DNA of 64,000 nucleotides from Candidatus Harrysmithiimonas galli (GTDB lineage: Bacteria > Bacillota > Bacilli > CAJFEE01): contig CAJFEE010000011.1 of NCBI GenBank assembly GCA_904373265.1, positions 18,383 to 82,382 of the forward strand. Reading direction: 5' to 3'. Every line of letters starts with the position of its first letter. Positions within the stretch are counted from its first letter, which is position 1. Shown here one piece after another: positions 41,738 through 49,827 of the stretch. The position numbers and the translations under genes were made by a program. The notes beneath the pieces are model-generated. The model saw only the letters and a program-made list of their open reading frames with translations. It did not search any database and was not told the DNA's origin.

Positions 41738-42301
41738 CTATGTTGCTCGACTGGGTCGAATAACCAATGCCTTCGGGTCATGAATGCAGGCTGAAACACA
41801 ATAGCCACAACCCGTACATTTTTCTTGATCTACAACCGGCTTTCTGTCTGGGAATGACAACGCTCCTTCTATCGGGCAGGCTCGCATACAGTAATCACAC
41901 ATCACCTGCTGATACGCAACGCAATTGGAAGGTCGTACAGTCACTTTTGCCAATGGCTGATACGCTTCTTCGCTTTTTCTAAGCGCACCTGTTGGACAAA
42001 CCTCTATGCATTTCTCACAAAAGCTACAAGGTGCCTCATTCAATCGCATATAAGGTGTATTCATTAGAACTGTGCCTTTTTTATGACCAAATAATGCGAT
42101 TGTTTCTGTGGGACAAATCATTTTGCATGCATTACAGCGCGTGCACAATGAGAGAAATTCAATTTCATCCACTGCACCTAACGGTCGGATAAAATCACGT
42201 TCCTTTTTTATTTGAGGACCGACTACCTCAGCTAAAAAACGGATGGAAGATTTCCAATTCAGTCTTAGAAAATCACGACGATCCATTTCTTCTGTCATCA
42301 T
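41738..42301 (-). CDS. NapF/NapG-like ferredoxin with four 4Fe-4S clusters
   Basis: A 187-residue iron-sulfur protein with four cluster motifs: CTRCNACKMICP, CSFCEKCIEVCP, CVAYQQVMCDYCMRACP and CTGCGYCVSACIHDP. Cluster order and the long third motif fit NapF, NapG and MauM-type ferredoxins. The N-terminus has RRDFLRLNW, a short twin-arginine-like motif, but no clear hydrophobic stretch follows, so a cytosolic NapF-like role is more likely than export. Start and napD stop overlap as TAATG. It is the second ferredoxin of the island after NapG and may work with NapH or in NapA maturation. Confidence 0.8.
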   Translation of the reverse strand: MMTEEMDRRDFLRLNWKSSIRFLAEVVGPQIKKERDFIRPLGAVDEIEFLSLCTRCNACKMICPTETIALFGHKKGTVLMNTPYMRLNEAPCSFCEKCIEVCPTGALRKSEEAYQPLAKVTVRPSNCVAYQQVMCDYCMRACPIEGALSFPDRKPVVDQEKCTGCGYCVSACIHDPKALVIRPSRAT

Positions 42302-42564
42302 TAAACTACCTTATTCTTCAATGTTGGATCATCTTCAAAATTACAATAGATTAGATTCACTGCAAGAACTCCTGTAATTTGAATAAAATCCTTTGTCAAG
42401 TCATAGCTTGCATCGAGTGTTTCAGCCTCAACTGTAATAATAATTTTATAACCTTCTACATGATGTACTTCTACACCTTCACACTCTCCTAACTTTTCAG
42501 CGACCTGCTTGACTTTATCCTGTACGGTTTCCACTACAATACTTGAAATGACCATTTCTTTCAC
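42301..42564 (-). CDS. napD: Nitrate reductase chaperone NapD
   Basis: An 87-residue cytosolic chaperone that binds the twin-arginine signal of NapA and holds back export until the molybdenum cofactor is inserted. It has the small ferredoxin-like fold pattern ISSIVVETVQDKVKQVAEKL, VEVHHVEGYKIIITVEAETL and ITGVLAVNLIYCNFE. The last motif, leading into the EDD segment, is typical of NapD. It is translationally coupled to the next ferredoxin gene. Confidence 0.88.
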   Translation of the reverse strand: MKEMVISSIVVETVQDKVKQVAEKLGECEGVEVHHVEGYKIIITVEAETLDASYDLTKDFIQITGVLAVNLIYCNFEDDPTLKNKVV

Positions 42565-42584
42565 TCCTAAAAGGTATAAAAATG

Positions 42585-42618
42585 ATTACCTGCCATAAGT
42601 TTGTTCATGACAGGTAAT
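42585..42618 (-). terminator. Stem-loop between napB and napD
   Basis: ATTACCTGYCAT arms (42585-42596 and 42607-42618) pair over 12 nt with one mismatch around a 10-nt loop, then CATTTTTAT. It could partly terminate or stabilise the upstream nrfHA-napGAB message, giving less napD, ferredoxin and napH. Confidence 0.5.
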
Positions 42619-42626
42619 TCACTGCC

Positions 42627-42989
42627 TTATTTTTGAATGACCGGATGACAAGTAATACAAACTTCACGCGCTGGTGCTACACCTTTGGAAGTCGTTTCGT
42701 CCACAAAATGATTCTTTGGCACTGTTGTATCACTTGCATATTGATTGGCTGCACTTTCATTATGACATACCAAACATGCGTTATAATTTGACCCCCCCTT
42801 TTCCCAACGTCCTTCATGGTCTGAAGGTTGTAAAAGCGGTGCACCTGTCAAAAATTCTCCATTATTAATATCTTTAGCGGCTTCTGTATCAGAACTACTA
42901 AATATGTTGGAAAAATTAAATACACTGGCAACAATCATTCCGACGAATAAACAAACAACAAATACGAGAATACCACTCTTTTTAGACAT
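42627..42989 (-). CDS. napB: Dihaem cytochrome c NapB-like
   Basis: A 120-residue exported dihaem cytochrome, the electron-transfer partner of NapA. An N-terminal hydrophobic segment (about 6-28) has no clear cleavage site and may anchor it in the membrane, as needed in a cell without outer membrane. Haem sites are CLVCH and CITCH. Possible distal ligands are the histidines in PSDHEGRW and PKNHFVD. The pattern GAPLLQPSDHEGRW resembles NapB. It directly follows napA. Confidence 0.87.
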   Translation of the reverse strand: MSKKSGILVFVVCLFVGMIVASVFNFSNIFSSSDTEAAKDINNGEFLTGAPLLQPSDHEGRWEKGGSNYNACLVCHNESAANQYASDTTVPKNHFVDETTSKGVAPAREVCITCHPVIQK

Positions 42990-43004
42990 GATGTTTTCCT
43001 CCTA

Positions 43005-45557
43005 TTAAACTTTCTCAATACGGACACAAGTTTTCTTGTAATCCGGTTCTTTTGAAAGCGGGCAATAATAATCATGTACCGCTAAGTTAATCAATGTTTC
43101 CTCTGCAAAGAATGGAGCAAATACCATACCCGGATTGGGTTGTGTACGTCCTGCTGTCGAAACCTTAATTTCAAATTCGCCATGGCGGGAAATCACTTTA
43201 ACCTTGTCACCATTTTTAATGCCAAGTTTATTACAATCCTCTCGATTCATATCCAATAGTGCTTCTGGTAACGCACGATTTAATTCTGGTACACGACGTG
43301 TCATAGAGCCAGAATGCCAGTGTTCAAGAAAACGACCTGTACAAAACCAGAATGGGTACTCTTCATCCGGAGATTCTGCCGGTTCCTCGTACGGACGGAA
43401 AACCGCACTTGGCTTTTTATCAGCTGATTTATAGAAAGATACATCATTTGCCAAACCAACATCGCCATACGTTTCCACACCGATTTGGTCATAGCCTTCT
43501 TCCTGCTTACCATAGGAGAATCGCCATTTTGTTTCCAACCATTGACCATTCACCTCACGAACTGGCCAAGTCATACCATTATGACTTAAATACTCATCAT
43601 AAGGCGCAAGCTGTTTATTTTCCATTTTTAATCCTGATTCAAACTTACCTTCTGTGTTTTTATTAATGGCTTGTGCAGCCGGTTTTAATTCTGGATTTGA
43701 GAAAATACGATATTCTTCAAATAACAAACGATTGGTTTTTCGTGCATCCCCGACAAAATCATCTTTTTCCTTATCCCATACAAACCCAAACAACACATCA
43801 AACGCAGGCTTATCACCGATTTTCACATCGGCAAGCACTCGTTTCGCCACTTGAACAAAAATCCATCCGTCCCATTTTGCTTCACCCATTGGCTCCACAC
43901 ATTTTTCAAAAACTGCAGTCCGGCGCTCGGCATTTCCAAATTGCCCTTCACGCTCTACCCACATCGCTGCTGGGAGTACAACATCGGCATATTGTGCGGA
44001 TAATGTAGGATATACCTCATTGACAACAATAAATCCGTCAATAACTCCTTGATATTCAGGTTTTTTCGCCAAAAAGCGTGTCAAATTCGGCATAGAAACC
44101 GCCCAATTGTTTGAAGCAGTCCATAAGAAATCTATATTTCCTTTGGAAAGCTCACGGAAAATTTTTACCGTATGGAAACCAGGAGTCTCAATCGGATCCA
44201 AATACCCTTCTGGTAAATCCCAAACCGCCTCTGTAAATCGACGATGCTGTGGGTTGTTAACCACCAAATCTGCTGGCAAACGATGAGAGAACAAACCAAC
44301 TTCACGTGCTGTACCACACGCAGATGGCTGACCTGTTAATGAGAATGGTCCACATCCAGGTTTTGCAATTTTACCAACTAAAAAATGAATATTGTAAATA
44401 TTATGATTCATCCATGTGCCACGCGTATGTTGGTTAACACCCATTGTCCATAAAGACAAGACTTTACGGTTTGGATTGGCAAACTCTTTCGCCAGCTCTT
44501 CAATATCACTTGCAGGAACACCTGAAAGCTCGGAAACATATTCAAGCGTGTACTTACTCATCATCTTTGCAAATTCCGCAAACTCAATATTCCAAACATC
44601 TCCACCCTTTTGACCAATCTCCGATGCATCATATCCGTCCTCATAAGCATGACTCAAATTCTCTGTTCCTGCTTTAAATTGTACATGATCATGAATAAAC
44701 TTCTCATCATACAGCTTATTTTGAATAATATAGTTACAAATGGCATTGGCGATCGCTAAGTCTGTCTGTGGCTTAAAAAGTAAAACCTTATCCGCTGTTT
44801 CAGAGGTACGTGTACGAAGCGTTGTAATATCATAATGACGTACCCCTTTATTGCTTACCTTACGTGCTGTCAAACGTGAATACAATACAGGATGCGCCTC
44901 AGCCATGTTTGCACCCCATGTCACAAATACATCCGCTTCATCTAAGTCGGAATATGAACCAGCAGGCTCATCAGTTTGGAAAACATTCATAAAGGCAACA
45001 ACAGCACTTGCCATGCATAAGCGCGCATTGGGATCAATATTGTTACATAATAACCCAGCTTTCCAGAACTTAGACATAATATATCCTTCTGTAATGGCCA
45101 TTTGTCCTGAACCCCAAAATGCAATACGAGATTTATCTTTTGCATGTGCTTCTTTTAATTTTTGTGCAACAAGATCCAATGCTTCATCCCAAGTTGCTTC
45201 TCGAAATCCATCCATCGAACCTTTTGTTGTTTTATCATCACGAATCAACGGTTTGGTTAGACGATCTTCTCCATACATAATCTTTCCTAAATAATAACCC
45301 TTCACACAATTTAGACCTTTGTTTGAGCCATTATCTGGATCACCGATTGTCGCAACCAATTTCCCATCTTTTACACCACATAATACACCACATCCCGTTC
45401 CACAAAAACGGCAAACCGCTTTTTTCCATTCATCTGGTTGCACTGCACTATCTTGTTTGGCTGATGTAGAAGATGATTTTGAACTGCTACAGCCCGCTGC
45501 CGCTAAGGCAAAGGATACAGCCGCTGCTTTTAATAAAGATCTTCTTGATAATTCCAA
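43005..45557 (-). CDS. napA: Periplasmic-type nitrate reductase catalytic subunit NapA
   Basis: Mo-bisMGD enzyme reducing nitrate to nitrite outside the membrane; about 850 residues. The N-terminal twin-arginine signal SRRSLLKAAAV is followed by ALAAAGCSSS, which also reads as a lipobox. The 4Fe-4S cluster is CRFCGTGCGVLCGV plus the later NCVKGYYLGK, with the electron-relay lysine. The molybdenum-ligand cysteine is in ARLCMASAVVAF. C-terminal RFLEHWHSGSMTRRVPEL and PLSKEPDYKKTCVRIEKV fit the cofactor-binding domain. TTG 45557 behind AGGAGG is the likely start; a GTG three codons upstream overlaps the ribosome binding site. Confidence 0.95.
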   Translation of the reverse strand: MELSRRSLLKAAAVSFALAAAGCSSSKSSSTSAKQDSAVQPDEWKKAVCRFCGTGCGVLCGVKDGKLVATIGDPDNGSNKGLNCVKGYYLGKIMYGEDRLTKPLIRDDKTTKGSMDGFREATWDEALDLVAQKLKEAHAKDKSRIAFWGSGQMAITEGYIMSKFWKAGLLCNNIDPNARLCMASAVVAFMNVFQTDEPAGSYSDLDEADVFVTWGANMAEAHPVLYSRLTARKVSNKGVRHYDITTLRTRTSETADKVLLFKPQTDLAIANAICNYIIQNKLYDEKFIHDHVQFKAGTENLSHAYEDGYDASEIGQKGGDVWNIEFAEFAKMMSKYTLEYVSELSGVPASDIEELAKEFANPNRKVLSLWTMGVNQHTRGTWMNHNIYNIHFLVGKIAKPGCGPFSLTGQPSACGTAREVGLFSHRLPADLVVNNPQHRRFTEAVWDLPEGYLDPIETPGFHTVKIFRELSKGNIDFLWTASNNWAVSMPNLTRFLAKKPEYQGVIDGFIVVNEVYPTLSAQYADVVLPAAMWVEREGQFGNAERRTAVFEKCVEPMGEAKWDGWIFVQVAKRVLADVKIGDKPAFDVLFGFVWDKEKDDFVGDARKTNRLLFEEYRIFSNPELKPAAQAINKNTEGKFESGLKMENKQLAPYDEYLSHNGMTWPVREVNGQWLETKWRFSYGKQEEGYDQIGVETYGDVGLANDVSFYKSADKKPSAVFRPYEEPAESPDEEYPFWFCTGRFLEHWHSGSMTRRVPELNRALPEALLDMNREDCNKLGIKNGDKVKVISRHGEFEIKVSTAGRTQPNPGMVFAPFFAEETLINLAVHDYYCPLSKEPDYKKTCVRIEKV

Positions 45558-45580
45558 GGTAAGCACACCTCCTAAAATAA

Positions 45581-46177
45581 TTAAAATAATCCTTCTATCT
45601 CTCGGGGTTTGATACGAATTGCAACGGGTTCACTGACAACACAACGTTCCTCACAAATTCCACAACCCACGCAATACTCTTTGTTAATGATCGGTTCAAA
45701 TATGGTATGAATATTGTCACCTTCACGTAGTTTATAATTGATGGTAATCGCTTGATCGATCAATGGACAGGCACGATAACAAACCTCACAGCGATTCCCT
45801 TTTAACGCAATACAATTTTCACGATCTAATACGGCTACACCCATTTTGACATCCGAAACCTTCTTGATTCCAGAAAGTGCCTCCGTCGGACAGACCTCTA
45901 CACAAGGGAAATCCTCACATAGCTGGCAAGCTCCCTCACGTGGTACAATATACGGTGTCCCAATCCCTACACCATGTGATGCATCGCCTACCTTAATGAC
46001 ATCATGTGGGCAGGCCTGTACACATTTATCACATCGAATACATTGTGCCAGAAAGCTATCTTCATCTGAGGCACCCGGCGGACGCAATACACTTCTTGTC
46101 CCCTTCTTCATCAAACTCAATAGTTGGTAACCTGCCAAACCACCAACCAAAACTTTTAATCCTGTTAAAAAGTTCAT
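45581..46177 (-). CDS. napG: Quinol dehydrogenase ferredoxin subunit NapG
   Basis: A roughly 198-residue ferredoxin that works with NapH between menaquinol and NapB/NapA. Four 4Fe-4S motifs are CIRCDKCVQACP, CQLCEDFPCVEVCP, CIALKGNRCEVCYRACP and CVGCGICEERCVVSEP, in the NapG order. The N-terminus is hydrophobic (FLTGLKVLVGGLAGYQLLSLM) but lacks a twin-arginine pair. Export by the usual NapG route is therefore uncertain. ATG 46177 follows AAGGTGG by 8 nt; a longer open frame exists upstream. Confidence 0.9.
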   Translation of the reverse strand: MNFLTGLKVLVGGLAGYQLLSLMKKGTRSVLRPPGASDEDSFLAQCIRCDKCVQACPHDVIKVGDASHGVGIGTPYIVPREGACQLCEDFPCVEVCPTEALSGIKKVSDVKMGVAVLDRENCIALKGNRCEVCYRACPLIDQAITINYKLREGDNIHTIFEPIINKEYCVGCGICEERCVVSEPVAIRIKPREIEGLF

Positions 46178-46313
46178 ATTCAAAACCACCTTCTCCATAT
46201 CCAAAAAGACGTATTGAACCTTTGTTCGTTCGTCCAAAAGAGAGATCTCCACCCCCAAAATACAACTATACTTTTGTCAGGTGGAGATACTTCATTTACA
46301 TCCCGCTCTTATT

Positions 46314-47762
46314 TTATTGTGGAGCTACATTTGGGAAGTAATCTGTAAGTGCATGATCACGTTTTTTCGTGCTGTCTTGCTCTGCTTGAACGGCAGCAAT
46401 TGTTTTGTCAATTTCAGCGTTCAATTCATCTAAATCAACACCTTTTTCTACCAGTGCTGCAGTTGCAATTTCAATTGCTTTTAAGGATGCAACGGTAGAA
46501 GTTTTACAGTTTTGCATACCGATTTGTGGTGCATGGAATCCGGCACCATTTTCAGCTGCCACATAATCCCAATACATTTGTCCTTTACGCACATATTGCT
46601 GTGCTTCTGCAATAATTGATTGATCTACCTTAGATGTAATCATTTTATTTACATAATAATGTGCTTTGGCAGACGCTTCCTCTGCTTCATGTAAAGCAGC
46701 AATATGGTTATCTTGAATATCTCCAACCAGTCCTTTTAATTGGTCAACTGTTTTATCAGAGTGACAACCTTGACAAGAAATCTCAACTGTTTTCAATGGA
46801 GAAGTCCATTGGTGAGAAGAGAATTTCTTACCATCTTGAACCATATAAGGCATATGACAATCTGCACAAGCTACACCCGCTTTATAATGTGGCCCTTGTG
46901 AGAATGTTTCAAAATCCGGATGCTGCATTTTAATAATGCTGGTACCTGAAATTGTACTTACATAGTCTTTTGCAAACGAACCGTCACCATTTGTTGCAGA
47001 TTTAGACTCATAGTACTCCCACATTGCATCAGCGCTTACACCTTTATCCCATGGGAATGTTACAGTTTTGCCATCATCAGCAAAATAGTACTCCACATGA
47101 CATTGGGCACATACTAAAGTACGCATTTCGTTTTTAGACGCTGTTTTCCAATCAATGCCAATCGCTTCAAATCCAGTTTCAGCATATTGGCGTGTAATAC
47201 GCAATTCCATAGTTTGTGGATCATGACAGTCAGAACACCCAATTGGAGAATGTCCCATTTCTTCCGCTTTTGGCCACACATCATTTAAAAAACTTCCAGA
47301 GTAATAATCTGTACCCATTGTTTCAATCAATGTTGGAACCGCACTCGATTTACAAGATAAACAAGCTCCTACTTGTTTTTCGTTATCACCGATACGAAGT
47401 GTACGATTTTCACCACCTGTATCTTCTAAAGCAAATGGATGTCCACGATCTTCAGCATAGTCAAGCGAGAAAGCATAACCTTGCCATAAAATCGGTAACA
47501 ACGGCTCTTTGTCATCCATAAATTTGGAACGGCGAACAGAACCGCCATACTTTGTATCTGATTCATCGTTTGCTGCAGCATAATAACTTTCATACTGTAA
47601 TGGATATAAATCTTTAAACGCTTCATTATTAATTGTATCCGCAGGTAAGCCAGTTGAGGCCACTTTGTTTTCCGATGCGGTTTCATCATTGAAACAACCG
47701 GAAAGTGCCAGTGCCAAAACCACCGCAGATGAAATCAATAAACTCTTTACTTTGGATTTCAT
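46314..47762 (-). CDS. nrfA: Pentahaem cytochrome c nitrite reductase NrfA (ammonia-forming)
   Basis: Six-electron reduction of nitrite to ammonium outside the membrane. It is 482 residues. The signal ends in a lipobox (ALSGCFND), so it is likely a lipoprotein. The active-site haem uses the lysine-ligated CLSCK motif; four more are CSDCH, CAQCH, CADCH and CQGCH. The catalytic-site segments CAQCHVEYYF and KMQHPDFETFSQGPHYKAGVACADCHMPY are present. It follows nrfH by 21 bp. Maturation of the CXXCK site in System I organisms often needs extra lyase subunits (NrfEFG); none is obvious here apart from the single Ccm set. Confidence 0.96.
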   Translation of the reverse strand: MKSKVKSLLISSAVVLALALSGCFNDETASENKVASTGLPADTINNEAFKDLYPLQYESYYAAANDESDTKYGGSVRRSKFMDDKEPLLPILWQGYAFSLDYAEDRGHPFALEDTGGENRTLRIGDNEKQVGACLSCKSSAVPTLIETMGTDYYSGSFLNDVWPKAEEMGHSPIGCSDCHDPQTMELRITRQYAETGFEAIGIDWKTASKNEMRTLVCAQCHVEYYFADDGKTVTFPWDKGVSADAMWEYYESKSATNGDGSFAKDYVSTISGTSIIKMQHPDFETFSQGPHYKAGVACADCHMPYMVQDGKKFSSHQWTSPLKTVEISCQGCHSDKTVDQLKGLVGDIQDNHIAALHEAEEASAKAHYYVNKMITSKVDQSIIAEAQQYVRKGQMYWDYVAAENGAGFHAPQIGMQNCKTSTVASLKAIEIATAALVEKGVDLDELNAEIDKTIAAVQAEQDSTKKRDHALTDYFPNVAPQ

Positions 47763-47782
47763 AACCTAAACCTCCCACATCA

Positions 47783-48298
47783 TTATTTTTCACTTGCACG
47801 CTCATTCACACTTGTATTTGCAGGCTCTTTAAATTCATCAGTCTTAAAAAATTGTTTTCCATGCGGCATACCTCTATGACAATCTGTACAGAGTTCTTTT
47901 GCATCATGCGCTACATCTGTTAGTACATTTGAATGACAGCTACGACAATTCTCATCTACAACTTCAATTGTCCAATCGGTTGCCTGCATCACATCTGGGA
48001 TTTTACTGCTTGCAAAGTTGTTGTAATAAATATGTCCCAAACCTACCCGAGCTTTGGATACCAACTTGCCAACAGTACTTTCATGTGGCAAATGGCAATC
48101 ATTACAACTCAACTGTGCATGTGAAGAATTCAACATAGTGGCCACAGGTGCCTTCATAATGTGACAACTTGCACAAAATTCCGGAGAATCTGTGTACTCC
48201 AGAGTTTTTTGCGCGCCCACAATCAAGACAATCCCAACCACCAGACCAACGAGTGCAACCATCCATAACTTGCCTTTATTTTCTTTTACCTTACTCAT
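47783..48298 (-). CDS. nrfH: Tetrahaem quinol dehydrogenase NrfH (NapC/NirT family)
   Basis: Membrane-anchored cytochrome c that takes electrons from menaquinol to NrfA, and possibly to Nap since no napC is present. It is 171 residues with one N-terminal helix (about 12-31). Four haem motifs are CASCH, CNDCH, CRSCH and CTDCH. The segment after the first haem, CASCHIMKAPVATMLNSSHAQ, has the methionine that can ligate haem 1 in NrfH. It is the first gene of the nrf-nap operon, with GGGAGGAGGT before the ATG. Confidence 0.94.
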   Translation of the reverse strand: MSKVKENKGKLWMVALVGLVVGIVLIVGAQKTLEYTDSPEFCASCHIMKAPVATMLNSSHAQLSCNDCHLPHESTVGKLVSKARVGLGHIYYNNFASSKIPDVMQATDWTIEVVDENCRSCHSNVLTDVAHDAKELCTDCHRGMPHGKQFFKTDEFKEPANTSVNERASEK

Positions 48299-48966
48299 TT
48301 TACAGTACCTCCTCCCTAAGTTTTTTGTGAAATAAACACCCCATTTATTTCAATTAAATTATACATATATTACATCAGCATGTATGTGTCATCTTTGTTA
48401 AAAAAAATGCAGCCTTTCTGCACATTTTCTCAGAAAAATTTGCACGGTATAGTAAAACATTCACATATAGTGTTTTACTTATTATTACTCTGTTTTTCTA
48501 ACATGAAATTGTTTTAAATCCACTTACTTTTTTCTGGAGCAGATACATATGCACCATTCAAATAGTGTATATATCACTCAAATATGAAAACGAATTTTTT
48601 ATGAATTTTTTTATCTAAATGATATTTTAAGAGGTATTCCAACAAAATGATAAAGCTTCAATCGATCCAAAAAGATTCCTAATTAAAAAATATATTCTTT
48701 TTAAAAAGTTTATACTTAATATTTTTACTATAACTTCACTACTTAACTCTATATATTTTATATTCCCCGATCTAAAAAAGACAAAAAAGACTGTGAGAAA
48801 AATCGAAAATGACTGCTTTGTATTTGAGCTATTCTTTGTGAATAAACTACAAACAGATTACAAACCAAAACGGTTAGATTTGTGCGATGTCTCTTCTTCT
48901 ATAGATTGCTAATCTATATAAGATGTTTTGCAAAGAACATTTTTGTTTCAGTGATTTTTCAACCAT
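48299..48966. other. Regulatory and non-coding stretch upstream of nrfH
   Basis: About 670 bp without genes. It holds a TATAAT at roughly 48361 that lacks a good -35, the palindrome at 48451-48479, and a second symmetrical A/T element at 48564-48578. This is the place for anaerobic control of the nrf-nap operon. Confidence 0.5.
48451..48479. promoter_or_regulatory. Inverted repeat upstream of the nrf-nap operon
   Basis: AGTAAAACA (48451-48459) and TGTTTTACT (48471-48479) are perfect 9-nt arms around 11 nt that include CACATATAGTG. A second symmetrical site, AGTG-TATATAT-CACT (48564-48578), lies further upstream and resembles Crp/Fnr-family half-sites. The binding protein is not known. Confidence 0.5.
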
Positions 48967-48968
48967 AC

Positions 48969-49006
48969 AAAAAATACCGAGCCCCAAATTCTTGGGGCAC
49001 CGGTAT
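48969..49006 (-). terminator. Terminator of the ccm operon
   Basis: On the minus strand ATACCG..GCCCC pairs with GGGGC.CGGTAT, a long GC-rich stem with one small bulge, followed by TTTTTTG. It starts 2 bp after the stop of the last gene and separates ccm from nrf-nap. Confidence 0.92.
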
Positions 49007-49008
49007 TT

Positions 49009-49563
49009 CTATTGATATTGATCAACAAGAATCTCTAGATTTCGGGCAGTCGTTTCACCAATAATTCGCTTTTGCACAATCCCATTTTTATCAATGATAA
49101 TGGTTTCTGGCTGACCAGTGACACCGTAATCTTTCATAATTTCACGCCTCTTATCAAACAGATAAACTGCATTTGAATCATGCCGATCAATAAATGTCTG
49201 GACGGTTTCTTGCAATTCACCAACATCAACAATAAAAAATTTCGCTTTTTGGGTTTCTTCCATTTTTTGATGGAATTGCTCCAGTTCATCTGCTTCCGCT
49301 ACGCAAGGTTCACACCAAGTTGCAAAAAAGTTCAAAACGATAACCTCACCTTTATAATCCGCCAGATCAAACATTTCTTTATTGATATCTTCCAATTGAA
49401 AAAACTTTGCCGGATCTCCTTCGTTAATTGCACTGGAGGCACTTCGCAGCCCGAGTGCCATAAAAATAATCAAGACAATAATGACAGCCAGAACAATGAC
49501 AACCACCCATGTTTTTGGGCCCTTTTGCACAGCTTGCTCTTCTTTAAAAGTTTCTTCCTGCAA
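49009..49563 (-). CDS. Membrane-anchored thioredoxin-like protein (CcmG/ResA/TlpA type)
   Basis: Keeps apocytochrome haem-binding cysteines, and perhaps the CcmH-like protein, reduced outside the membrane. It has one N-terminal helix (VVVIVLAVIIVLIIFMALG) and a thioredoxin fold with active site ATWCEPCVAE. The cis-proline region GVTGQPETIIIDKNGIV is intact. The proposed start is TTG 49563, seven bases after a perfect AAGGAGG, giving 184 residues as in ResA. An in-frame ATG at 49653 would add 30 residues but has no good ribosome binding site. Last gene of the ccm operon. Confidence 0.88.
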   Translation of the reverse strand: MQEETFKEEQAVQKGPKTWVVVIVLAVIIVLIIFMALGLRSASSAINEGDPAKFFQLEDINKEMFDLADYKGEVIVLNFFATWCEPCVAEADELEQFHQKMEETQKAKFFIVDVGELQETVQTFIDRHDSNAVYLFDKRREIMKDYGVTGQPETIIIDKNGIVQKRIIGETTARNLEILVDQYQ

Positions 49564-49678
49564 AATTGTTTCCTCCTTATTTCCTGGAATCACTTTAGAT
49601 GCCAAAGATTTGGCAGACAGTATCGTTTGACCGACAAACAAAATTCCTAGCATCCAATATGGTCTAAAACTTTGCGAC

Positions 49679-49816
49679 CTAGCTCTCCATATCTTTTAAA
49701 AACTGGATCTCTTTTAAAATCCTATCTTGTTTTTTATTTAGATAAAATAAATAGCCTGTATACATCAGCCAAGCAATTCCATAAACTGAACCAACAAAGA
49801 GTAAAGTATTATCCAT
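49679..49816 (-). CDS. ccmD: CcmD-like single-helix protein
   Basis: A 45-residue protein with one membrane helix (LLFVGSVYGIAWLMYTGYLFYL) and a positively charged end (NKKQDRILKEIQFLKDMES). Size, topology and position right after ccmC fit CcmD, which holds holo-CcmE in the CcmC-D-E complex and helps release it. The true start is ATG 49816 behind TAGGAGAAAT. A longer overlapping frame from 50032 runs through ccmC in another frame and is not real. Confidence 0.8.
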   Translation of the reverse strand: MDNTLLFVGSVYGIAWLMYTGYLFYLNKKQDRILKEIQFLKDMES

Positions 49817-49827
49817 TTTTATTTCTC

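Noticed and set aside
43135-43666. Overlapping plus-strand frames of about 100 codons inside napA
   Set aside because: Antisense shadows of a strongly coding sequence; no ribosome binding sites or families.
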